DNA of 64,000 nt, taken from Thiohalospira halophila DSM 15071 (GTDB lineage Bacteria; Pseudomonadota; Gammaproteobacteria; Thiohalospirales; Thiohalospiraceae). Location of the stretch: positions 750,937 through 814,936 of the forward strand of contig NZ_FOMJ01000001.1 of assembly GCF_900112605.1 (NCBI RefSeq), in the 5' to 3' direction. Of the stretch, positions 27,497 through 34,482 are shown piece after piece (within the stretch, counting starts at the first letter, position 1; each line of letters begins with the position of its first letter). The notes beneath the pieces are model-generated. The model did no database searches. It worked only from the letters and a program-made list of their open reading frames with translations, and was not told where the DNA came from. Both the position numbers and the translations under genes were made by a program.

Positions 27497-28816
27497 ATGG
27501 AGATCCAGCGTCCCGATACCCGACCGGGGACGGGACAGACCCTGACCCTGCGCCAGGCCAGTTCCGAGACCGGACGCAGCAACTGGCAGACCGGCCAGCT
27601 CCTCCGGGCCACGGTGACCTCCTTCACCGCGGACGGCCGGGTCAATCTGCGTGTGGACAATACGCCCATGCAGTCCAACCAGCCGGCCGGCGGCCTGCGC
27701 GCCCAGCCCGGCCAGAGCCTGCAGATGCAGGTGGTCCAGGGCGGGAAACAGCCGGTCCTCCAGGTACTCCAGGGGCCCGCCCAGCCGGATCAGATCGCCC
27801 GCGCCGCTGCCCGGGAGGCTCTGCCCCGACAGCAGCCTCTGGACCAGGCCCTGCAGCGGGTGGCCGGCCAGCTCCGCTCCCTGGCGGAGCAGTCCGGCCA
27901 GACCGAGACCGGCCGGGCGGCGCGGCAGGTCCTCAACAGCCTCCCCGGGGGCGAGCGGCTGTCCAGCTCCGAGGGCTTCCGCCAGGCCCTGGCCAACTCC
28001 GGCCAGTTCCTGGAGAACAAGCTGGGACGCCAGGCCGCCGGGGGTGGTACCGATGGCACCGCCCTGAGCCGCGATCTCAAGGGGGCGCTGCTGCGCCTTC
28101 TGACCAACCTCCGCAGCGCCGGGACCCAGACGGGGTCTGCGCCCGCCCGTGGCGGTCCGCCTGCGGGTGGCGGCAACCCCTCTGCCGCGAATCCCACTCC
28201 GGCCAACCCGCCAGCCACCGGCTATACCGCTCGGGGCCAGGCCGTGGGCGGGGGCAATCCGGCCACCGCTAGCGGGGCCGCCCCTGCGGGTGGCACGACG
28301 GCAGCGGCTGCCGCGAGCAGTCTGGCCGGAGAGGCCGCCGCGCGGGGAGCAGACCTGGCTCGCAACCTGGAGGCGGGCCTGGCTCGCATCCAGCTCAACC
28401 AGGTGGGGTCCACCGCCGGCTCGGAGAGCCAGCGGCCCACCTGGCAGCTGGAACTCCCCTTCCGGGGACCGGACGGCGAGGTCCAGTCTCTGGCCGTGCG
28501 CATCGAGAACGAACGCCAGGGCGACGGCGAGTCCGTTGCCCCCTTGTGGACGGTGAACCTGCGCTTCGAACTGGAGCGGCTGGGAGCCATCCGGGCCGGC
28601 ATCACCCTGGTTGGCGGCGCCCATGTCTCCGTCGGCCTCTGGGCGGAGGAGCCGGAGACGGTGGCCCTGTTCGAGGAGCATCTGGAGGAGCTCCGGACGC
28701 GCATGGCGGAGGCGGGGCTCACCGTGGGCCACGTCGGCGTCCGCCAGGGTGAGGCGCCGGCCCCCGGGCCCGGTACCGACGACCTGGATGGCCCTCTGGT
28801 GGACGAGGAGGCGTAA
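27497..28816 (+). CDS. FliK-like flagellar hook-length control family protein
   Basis: A 439-residue protein with a Gln/Pro/Gly/Ala-rich N-terminal two-thirds and a C-terminal domain (about 310-420, WQLELPFRGPDGEVQSLAV to RMAEAGLTVGHVGVRQG) of the FliK/HrpP type. It resembles the substrate-specificity domain that meets FlhB. It is separate from the main fliK at 48.3-49.8 kb. The stop overlaps the start of a small FlhB-C-like gene by one base, so the two are coupled. GGGAG precedes the ATG. Role in hook length or another export switch is not known. Confidence 0.78.
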   Translation: MEIQRPDTRPGTGQTLTLRQASSETGRSNWQTGQLLRATVTSFTADGRVNLRVDNTPMQSNQPAGGLRAQPGQSLQMQVVQGGKQPVLQVLQGPAQPDQIARAAAREALPRQQPLDQALQRVAGQLRSLAEQSGQTETGRAARQVLNSLPGGERLSSSEGFRQALANSGQFLENKLGRQAAGGGTDGTALSRDLKGALLRLLTNLRSAGTQTGSAPARGGPPAGGGNPSAANPTPANPPATGYTARGQAVGGGNPATASGAAPAGGTTAAAAASSLAGEAAARGADLARNLEAGLARIQLNQVGSTAGSESQRPTWQLELPFRGPDGEVQSLAVRIENERQGDGESVAPLWTVNLRFELERLGAIRAGITLVGGAHVSVGLWAEEPETVALFEEHLEELRTRMAEAGLTVGHVGVRQGEAPAPGPGTDDLDGPLVDEEA

Positions 28817-29133
28817 TGGCCGAGGATGGCGAGGAACAGCGCCCGCCGCGCGCCGTAGCCCTGCGCTACGACGGCCAGAGCGCTCCCCGGATCACGGCCA
28901 AGGGGGCCGGCGAGACCGCCGAGGCGATCCTCCGCCTGGCGGAAGAGAACGGGATCCCGCTCCACGAGGACCCCGACCTGGTCACGCTCCTGGCCCAGCT
29001 GGAGCTGGGCCAGGAGATCCCCACCAACCTCTACCAGGCGGTGGCCGAGGTCATCGCCTTCGCCTACCTGATGTCGGGGAAGGAGCCGCCCCTCCCCGGG
29101 GCGGGGCGGGACGAGGAGGAAACCGGGGAATAG
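28816..29133 (+). CDS. Stand-alone FlhB C-terminal domain protein (FlhX/YlqH-like)
   Basis: A 105-residue protein that aligns with the cytosolic tail of FlhB after its NPTH self-cleavage site: AVALRYDGQSAPRITAKG here against AVALRYDQESMAAPVVVAKG in FlhB of this window. It has no membrane segment and no NPTH, so it mimics the cleaved fragment. Such paralogues can partly replace the FlhB tail in other bacteria. Translationally coupled to the FliK-like gene just upstream. Confidence 0.85.
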   Translation: MAEDGEEQRPPRAVALRYDGQSAPRITAKGAGETAEAILRLAEENGIPLHEDPDLVTLLAQLELGQEIPTNLYQAVAEVIAFAYLMSGKEPPLPGAGRDEEETGE

Positions 29134-29140
29134 CGGCCGG

Positions 29141-29539
29141 CTACTCCTCCAGCCGGTGGAGCATGGTTACCAGCTCGGCCTCGCCGCGGGTCAGGCCGCA
29201 GACCTCGATGAGTTCGTTCATGTCGGAGCCGCGGCGCGCCATGCGGATGGCCTGCTGGTAGGACTGGTGGGCGGGGTCGTTGAGATCGAGCTGGTCCTGG
29301 CGCTCGGCCAGCTGGGTGAGCTGGCGCTCCAGCCGCATGACCCGCTCCCCGACCCCCACGGCGGCGGAGACCAGCGCCCGCATGTCCCCCCGGACCACCT
29401 CGGCCTCCCGGGCCAGCCGGGTCCGCTCTCGGCGCATGGCCAGCAGTGCCACTACCGCCATCACCAGAGCGACGAGGGAGAGGGCGAGCGCACCGCCAAG
29501 GATCACGCTGCTGGGGACGGCAAACGGCAGGCCTGACAT
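29141..29539 (-). CDS. DUF2802 family membrane-anchored coiled-coil protein
   Basis: 132 residues from ATG 29537-29539 (MSGLPFAVPSSVILGG), four bases after the cheW stop; a longer frame runs into cheW. An N-terminal membrane helix (about 10-32) is followed by a helical coiled coil and the DUF2802 C-terminal motif IRMARRGSDMNELIEVCGLTRGEAELV. The family sits at the end of chemotaxis/motility operons of polarly flagellated gammaproteobacteria. Its function is not established. Confidence 0.85.
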   Translation of the reverse strand: MSGLPFAVPSSVILGGALALSLVALVMAVVALLAMRRERTRLAREAEVVRGDMRALVSAAVGVGERVMRLERQLTQLAERQDQLDLNDPAHQSYQQAIRMARRGSDMNELIEVCGLTRGEAELVTMLHRLEE

Positions 29540-29543
29540 GGGG

Positions 29544-30035
29544 TCAGACGTTGGCCACGTCCTGCCACTCACTATCGGAGAGGAGCTTGTCCAGGTCCAC
29601 CAGGATCAGGAGATGGCTGTCGCGGCTGGCGACCCCCTGGATATACTTGGAGGACTCGTCGTTGCCGACGTTGGGGGCGGTCTCGATCTCCGAGGCGCGC
29701 AGACGCATGACCTCGGAGACGCTGTCCACCAGGATACCGACGGTCTGCTCGGCCACCTCGAGGATGAGGATCCGGGTGTCGTCGTCCACCTCCCGGGGCG
29801 GCAGCGCAAAGCGCTTGCGGGTGTCCAGGATGGTCACCACGTTACCGCGCAGGTTGATGATCCCGAGGACGTAGTCGGGGGCACCAGGGACCGGCGTGAT
29901 CTCGCTGTAGCGCAGGACCTCTTTCACCTGCTGGACCGGCACGCCGTACTTTTCATCTTCCAGATGGAAGGTCACCCACTGGGTAACCGGATCGTCGGCG
30001 TCCGATACGTGCGCTTCGGCGTCGATGGTCTCCAT
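29544..30035 (-). CDS. cheW: Chemotaxis coupling protein CheW
   Basis: A 163-residue adaptor joining chemoreceptors to CheA. The CheW fold is complete: WVTFHLEDEKYGVPVQQVKEVLRY, PGAPDYVLGIINLRGNVVTILD, and VGILVDSVSEVMRL followed by IQGVASRDSHLLILVDLDKLL. It follows parP by 81 bases, a gap that contains a hairpin. The ATG is preceded by GAGGGAGCG. Confidence 0.96.
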   Translation of the reverse strand: METIDAEAHVSDADDPVTQWVTFHLEDEKYGVPVQQVKEVLRYSEITPVPGAPDYVLGIINLRGNVVTILDTRKRFALPPREVDDDTRILILEVAEQTVGILVDSVSEVMRLRASEIETAPNVGNDESSKYIQGVASRDSHLLILVDLDKLLSDSEWQDVANV

Positions 30036-30079
30036 GGCGCTCCCTCGAAGGTCGGTTTTTCGCCCATTGTAATCATATT

Positions 30080-30110
30080 ACCCCGGCAGCCACAGCCCTC
30101 TTACCGGGGT
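30080..30110 (-). terminator. Hairpin between parP and cheW
   Basis: ACCCCGG (30080-30086) and CCGGGGT (30104-30110) make a 7-bp stem with a 17-base loop, just after parP on the minus strand. It is followed by AT-rich TAATATGATTACAAT, which could also serve as a -10 for cheW. Terminator, attenuator or chance cannot be separated. Confidence 0.35.
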
Positions 30111-30116
30111 GACCGG

Positions 30117-30860
30117 TCAACCGGCGGCTTCTTCCTGACCATGGACCAGCAGATGGGCCAGGCCGCAGGCATCGAGCAGGGCGCACTTGCGCTCGATGAC
30201 CGTCCCGGCCAGCCATTTCCGCTTGGTCCGGGAGGTCCGCCAGCGCACGTTGTCCGGCTCCAGGGTGATGACCTCGTCCACGCCGTCGCAGGCAAGGCCG
30301 TAACGGCCATCGTCGATGAGAATGATCCGGCGCTGCTGGCACTCGTCCGGCTGATAGCGCTCCCGGATCCGTTCCGGGACCACCAGCTGCGCCAGTTCGA
30401 TCACCGGGACATTCTGCCCCAGGTGGTGCACCAGTCCGAGATACCAGGGCGAATGGTTGGGAAGCGCCGTAATGCTCTCGGGCCACTCCAGCACGCCGGA
30501 CAGTTCCGCCAGCGGGATGGCCATGGTCAACCCCGAGAGATTGAAAAGGAGCGCCTGAAAGGGCTGCTCGCCCCACTCCGGCATTCCCTCCCAGGGGTCG
30601 GATTCGGTCTCCGACGGGATGACTGCCGGCAGATTGGGCGTCTCCGCCTCCATGGCCGGGGCGGGTGCCGGGGCCGCCTCGGCCTCCGGCGCGGGAGTCT
30701 GCCGGGCCTCGGCCATTCCCTGGGTCGGCTCCGGCGCATTTTCCAGGGCGGGTGCCGGTGCGGCCTCCTCCTCCCCCCGAACCTGCAGCAGCGACTCGAG
30801 ATAGACACCCAGGGCATCCTTCTCCGCGCTCAGGGTGCGACGGCTGTCGCGGCGACTCAT
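30117..30860 (-). CDS. parP: ParP-like CheW-domain protein
   Basis: A 247-residue protein with a Pro/Ala/Glu-rich disordered linker (about 35-90) and a C-terminal CheW-like domain (about 100-240: FQALLFNLSGLTMAIPLAELSGVL, LGLVHHLGQNVPVIELAQLV, IILIDDGRYGLACDGVDEVI). In Vibrio and Pseudomonas the gene beside the ParA-like parC is ParP, which links chemoreceptor arrays to the cell pole. The ATG overlaps the parC stop by four bases. Name assigned by architecture and position. Confidence 0.82.
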   Translation of the reverse strand: MSRRDSRRTLSAEKDALGVYLESLLQVRGEEEAAPAPALENAPEPTQGMAEARQTPAPEAEAAPAPAPAMEAETPNLPAVIPSETESDPWEGMPEWGEQPFQALLFNLSGLTMAIPLAELSGVLEWPESITALPNHSPWYLGLVHHLGQNVPVIELAQLVVPERIRERYQPDECQQRRIILIDDGRYGLACDGVDEVITLEPDNVRWRTSRTKRKWLAGTVIERKCALLDACGLAHLLVHGQEEAAG

Positions 30861-31651
30861 TTCTCCTCCTGCCTCGGCGTATCGTCCTGGCGCATGAGGA
30901 ATTCCAGCAGCCCGTCATACGCCCGCACTCCGCGGGAGCTGGGGGCGATGGTCGGCAGCGGCAGCCCTCGCTTGCTCGCCTCCCGGAAGCGGTTGTCCAC
31001 CGGGATCACGCCCTCCCAGAGGGTGTCGGGATAGGCCTCGCGCAGGACGTCGAGGCTGTCCCGGGCGGCGCGCGTCCGCCGGTCGAAGAGGGTCGGCACA
31101 ATGGTATAGGGCACCGGCTTGCGCGACGCGCGCTGAATGAGTTCCAGGGTATGCACCATGCGCTCCAGCCCCTTCCGGGCCAGGTACTCGGTCTGGACGG
31201 GCACCAGGAGCCGATCACAGGCGGCCAGGGCGTTGACCATGAGGACGCCGAGGACCGGGGGGCAGTCGATGACCACGTACTCGAACATCCCCTCCAGCTG
31301 GCGCAGGGAGCGATTCATCACCAGCCCCATCCCCTCCTGGGCCCCCAGCTGGCGGTCCAGGGTAGCCAGGGCCGTGGAGGCCGGCATGAGCTGCAGTCCG
31401 TCGACACCGGTGGACCGGAGGACGGCCTCCGGTTCCAGCTCGTGGCCGATGCTCTCCTGCTGGAAGAGGGAGTAGATGCTGTGCTCCAGGGTATCCGGGT
31501 CATAACCGAAGTAGGCGGAGAGGGAGCCGTGGGGATCCATGTCCACCAGCAGGGCCGACTTGCCGCGTCGCGCCAGGCTCCCTGCCAGGGTCACGGCCGT
31601 AGTGGTCTTGCCCACGCCCCCCTTCTGATTCGCCACCGCCCAGACTTGCAT
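30857..31651 (-). CDS. parC: ParA-family ATPase ParC, polar positioning of chemotaxis arrays
   Basis: A 264-residue MinD/ParA-type ATPase. The deviant Walker A is AVANQKGGVGKTTTAVTLAG, followed by LLVDMDPHGSLSAYFG and VIDCPPVLGVLMVNAL. The ATG at 31649-31651 overlaps the motD stop (a GTG one codon earlier is possible). Its place between motD and parP in the chemotaxis operon identifies it as the array-positioning ATPase rather than a chromosome-segregation ParA. Not to be confused with topoisomerase IV ParC. Confidence 0.88.
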   Translation of the reverse strand: MQVWAVANQKGGVGKTTTAVTLAGSLARRGKSALLVDMDPHGSLSAYFGYDPDTLEHSIYSLFQQESIGHELEPEAVLRSTGVDGLQLMPASTALATLDRQLGAQEGMGLVMNRSLRQLEGMFEYVVIDCPPVLGVLMVNALAACDRLLVPVQTEYLARKGLERMVHTLELIQRASRKPVPYTIVPTLFDRRTRAARDSLDVLREAYPDTLWEGVIPVDNRFREASKRGLPLPTIAPSSRGVRAYDGLLEFLMRQDDTPRQEEK

Positions 31652-32571
31652 CACTCCCCCCGACCCTGCTGCCCAGAGTTGTTGTCCGATGTCCGGAAGC
31701 GGACATCGGAACCATCCGTCCCCGTGGGTGCGTTCCCTGCGCCCGACGCGCCTGATGAGGAGGTACCGGACGGGGCATCGCCCTCCTCCGCTGCCTCGTC
31801 CAGATCTTTCCGGAGCGGCCGTTTCTCCAGTACCAGGACGACCCGGCGATTCTTCTCCCGGCCCTCAGCAGTATCATTGTCCGCAACCGGGCGTTCGGCG
31901 CCGTATCCCACGGCCGACAGGCGTTCGGACCCTACACCCCCGCTGGAGAGCAACCGGACCACGGCCGCCGCCCTTGCCGCCGACAGTTCCCAGTTGGAGG
32001 GGTAGCGGTCGGTCTCGATGGGCCGGCTGTCCGTGTGCCCCTCCACCTTCACCGGGAAGGGGAGCGGTTCCAGGATGTTTCCCATGGCCTCCAGGATGGG
32101 CACGGCGGCCTCGGTGGGCGTCGCCCCGGCCGAGTCGAAAAGGGCGCTGGTATCGATCTCGATCTCGACGAAGTTCCGATCCTCGGAGACCGATAACAGC
32201 CCCTCGTCCACCAGCGGCTTCATCTCCTCGGAGACCTCCTCCTTCATCCGGTCTACCGACTGCTCTGCCGGGCTGGTCATGTTGTTCTCGTTCATCGCAC
32301 TGGTGGTCCGTCCGATGCGTTCGGTCTGCTGCATCTCCGGGGAATTGGCCGCCATGCCCGGGTCGCCCATCTGGATGGGGCTCAGGGTCCGGGCATCGGT
32401 CTGAAAGGCGGAGTTCAGGGTATCCGAGAGGATACGGTATTTCCCCTCGTTGACCTGCGAGATGGAGTACATCACGACGAAGAAGGCGAACAACAGCGTA
32501 ATGAAGTCCGCGTAGGAGACCAGCCAGCGTTCCAGGTTCTCCGGCTCTTCGGGTGGTTTCTTCCGCGCCAT
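31651..32571 (-). CDS. motD: Flagellar motor stator protein MotD (MotB family)
   Basis: A 306-residue stator B subunit. It has a short cytosolic N-terminus, one membrane helix with the ion-binding aspartate (SYADFITLLFAFFVVMYSIS, about 20-40), a plug/linker, and a C-terminal OmpA-like peptidoglycan-binding domain (VEGHTDSRPIETDRYPSNWELSAARA-type motif). A low-complexity Ser/Gly/Ala tail follows. Twelve bases after motC. Whether protons or sodium drive it is not clear from sequence. Confidence 0.93.
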   Translation of the reverse strand: MARKKPPEEPENLERWLVSYADFITLLFAFFVVMYSISQVNEGKYRILSDTLNSAFQTDARTLSPIQMGDPGMAANSPEMQQTERIGRTTSAMNENNMTSPAEQSVDRMKEEVSEEMKPLVDEGLLSVSEDRNFVEIEIDTSALFDSAGATPTEAAVPILEAMGNILEPLPFPVKVEGHTDSRPIETDRYPSNWELSAARAAAVVRLLSSGGVGSERLSAVGYGAERPVADNDTAEGREKNRRVVLVLEKRPLRKDLDEAAEEGDAPSGTSSSGASGAGNAPTGTDGSDVRFRTSDNNSGQQGRGE

Positions 32572-32583
32572 GTCCGGCTCCCC

Positions 32584-33327
32584 CTACTGGGCGGTGTACC
32601 CCTGCAGCTTGACCTCGATATTGCGCGGGTTCTCGCCCTCGGCAATGGAGACGATCCCCTCCAGCACCATCTCCCGGAAGCGCGTCCGTTCATGCACCAC
32701 GGCCTTGATCTTGTTGGCCATGGGGAGGAGGACGATGTTGGCAATGCCGACCCCGTAGATGGTCGCCACGAAGGCCGTCGCGATCCCGGCCCCGAGCTTC
32801 TCCGGGTCGCCCAGATTCTCCATGACGTGGATAAGCCCCATGACCGCGCCCAGGATACCGATGGTGGGCGCATACCCACCCATGGCCTCGAAGGTCTTGG
32901 CGCCCGCCAGTTCGAACTGCTCCTTGGAGGTCACTTCGGTCTCCAGGATGGTCCGGATGCTCTCCGGCTCACTGCCGTCCACCAGGAGCTGGAGGCCCTT
33001 GCTGGCGAAGGGATCGCTCTCGGTCTCCTCCACCGCCTCCAGCCCCAGGAGGCCCTCCTTGCGGGCGACGTTGCTCCACTCGATGATCTTGTCGATGGCC
33101 TCCTGGGGGTCGTGCTGGGGCGGCACGAAGATCCAGCTACTCGAACGCAGGGCCTGGATGTAGACCGGCAGCGGGCTCTGGATCAGCGAGGCACCGAAGG
33201 TCCCGCCGAAGACGATAAGGGCCGCCGGTGCGTTGAGCAGGCTTCCCACATGGCCCCCCTCCAGGGCCTGCCCCACCAGCATGGTCACCAGCGCCAGTAT
33301 CAGCCCGATGGGGGTCAGGAGATCCAT
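32584..33327 (-). CDS. motC: Flagellar motor stator protein MotC (MotA family)
   Basis: A 247-residue stator A subunit with four hydrophobic helices and a cytosolic loop that contacts FliG. The third and fourth helices carry the conserved GAVMGLIHVMENLGDPEKLG and GIATAFVATIYGVGIANIVLLPMANKIK. The ATG overlaps the cheB stop. In Pseudomonas the motCD pair is the stator for swarming; motAB is not in the window. Confidence 0.94.
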   Translation of the reverse strand: MDLLTPIGLILALVTMLVGQALEGGHVGSLLNAPAALIVFGGTFGASLIQSPLPVYIQALRSSSWIFVPPQHDPQEAIDKIIEWSNVARKEGLLGLEAVEETESDPFASKGLQLLVDGSEPESIRTILETEVTSKEQFELAGAKTFEAMGGYAPTIGILGAVMGLIHVMENLGDPEKLGAGIATAFVATIYGVGIANIVLLPMANKIKAVVHERTRFREMVLEGIVSIAEGENPRNIEVKLQGYTAQ

Positions 33328-34415
33328 CAGCGCACTTCCTCCGAGATCGCCGGGCCCACGTCGTCCAGCGAGAGGACACGGCTGGTGATCCCGGCCTCGG
33401 CCACGGCCGCCGGCATGCCGTAGACCACGGAGGAGGCCTCGTCCTGGGACCAGATGGTCGAGCCGGCATCCTTGAGCATGCGCGCCCCTTCGCGCCCGTC
33501 GGCGCCCATGCCGGTGAGGACCACCCCGAGTACGCTACCACCGAAGGCGCGGGCGGCCGAGCCGAAGGTGATATCCACCGACGGCTTGTAGGTCATGTTC
33601 GGGTCGGCCTCCTCGATGCGGACCCGCGCGGGCCCGCCCGGGCGGCGGCGCTCCACCAGCATCTGCTGGCCACCGGGTGCCAGCAGCGCCAGTCCCGGCT
33701 CCAGGGCATCCCCGTCCGCGGCCTGGCGGACCCGTATCCGGCAGCTATTGTCCAGGCGCTGGGCGAAGGCCGGCGTGAAACTCCCCGGCATGTGCTGAAC
33801 CACGACCAGAGGCACGGGGAAATCCGCGGGCAGCGCAGTCAGGACGCGCTGGAGGGCCACGGGCCCCCCGGTGGAGGTCCCGATGGCCACCAGCTCCACC
33901 TTGCCTGACGAGGGAGCCGGTCGAGCCGGCGGGGGTTTCGGCGCCGGACTGCTGGGCCGGACCGGCGCCGGAGGCGGCCCTTTGCTCGCCGACTCTTCCT
34001 CGCGCCGGGCCGTTCGGCCCTTGGCGCCGACGGTAAAGACCCGGGAGCGGAGCTGGCGAACCGCCTCCTCCCGATTGCCGGAGAGGTCATCCAGCCGCTT
34101 GGGCAGGAAGTCGAGCGCGCCGGCCTCCAGCGCCTCCAGAGTCGGTTTCGCACCCTCCGTAGTGAGGGAGGAGAACATCAGAACCGGGGTGGGGTTCTTC
34201 TCCATGATCCGCCGAACGGCGGTGATGCCGTCCATGACCGGCATCTCGATGTCCATGGTGATGACATCGGGCTTGAGTTCGGCGGTCCGATCCAGCGCTT
34301 CCTGGCCATTGCCGGCCTCCCCCACGACCTCGATGCGCGGGTCGGCGTCCAGGATCTCGACGATCCGTCGCCGGAAGAAGCGGGAGTCATCGACCACCAG
34401 CGTGCGAACGGGCAT
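33327..34415 (-). CDS. cheB: Chemotaxis response regulator and receptor methylesterase CheB
   Basis: A 362-residue protein that removes methyl groups from (and deamidates) chemoreceptors. The receiver domain ([12 protein letters not shown]; phospho-Asp in [13 protein letters not shown]) covers residues 1-120. A Pro/Ala-rich linker (about 135-165) leads to the CheB esterase domain with the catalytic Ser in AIGTSTGGP, His in [10 protein letters not shown] and Asp in TGMGADG. 67 bases downstream of cheA. cheR is not in the window. Confidence 0.96.
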   Translation of the reverse strand: MPVRTLVVDDSRFFRRRIVEILDADPRIEVVGEAGNGQEALDRTAELKPDVITMDIEMPVMDGITAVRRIMEKNPTPVLMFSSLTTEGAKPTLEALEAGALDFLPKRLDDLSGNREEAVRQLRSRVFTVGAKGRTARREEESASKGPPPAPVRPSSPAPKPPPARPAPSSGKVELVAIGTSTGGPVALQRVLTALPADFPVPLVVVQHMPGSFTPAFAQRLDNSCRIRVRQAADGDALEPGLALLAPGGQQMLVERRRPGGPARVRIEEADPNMTYKPSVDITFGSAARAFGGSVLGVVLTGMGADGREGARMLKDAGSTIWSQDEASSVVYGMPAAVAEAGITSRVLSLDDVGPAISEEVR

Positions 34416-34482
34416 CAGCGTCTTACTCCCAGCCTGCGGGGATGGCGCTCACGGCCCCGCCGAGCACACCATCCGTCCTTGT

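Noticed and set aside
30075..30110. Sigma-28-like TAAG..GCCGGGGTAA before cheW.
   Set aside because: The spacer between halves is about three bases too short and the second half matches poorly; better explained by the hairpin.
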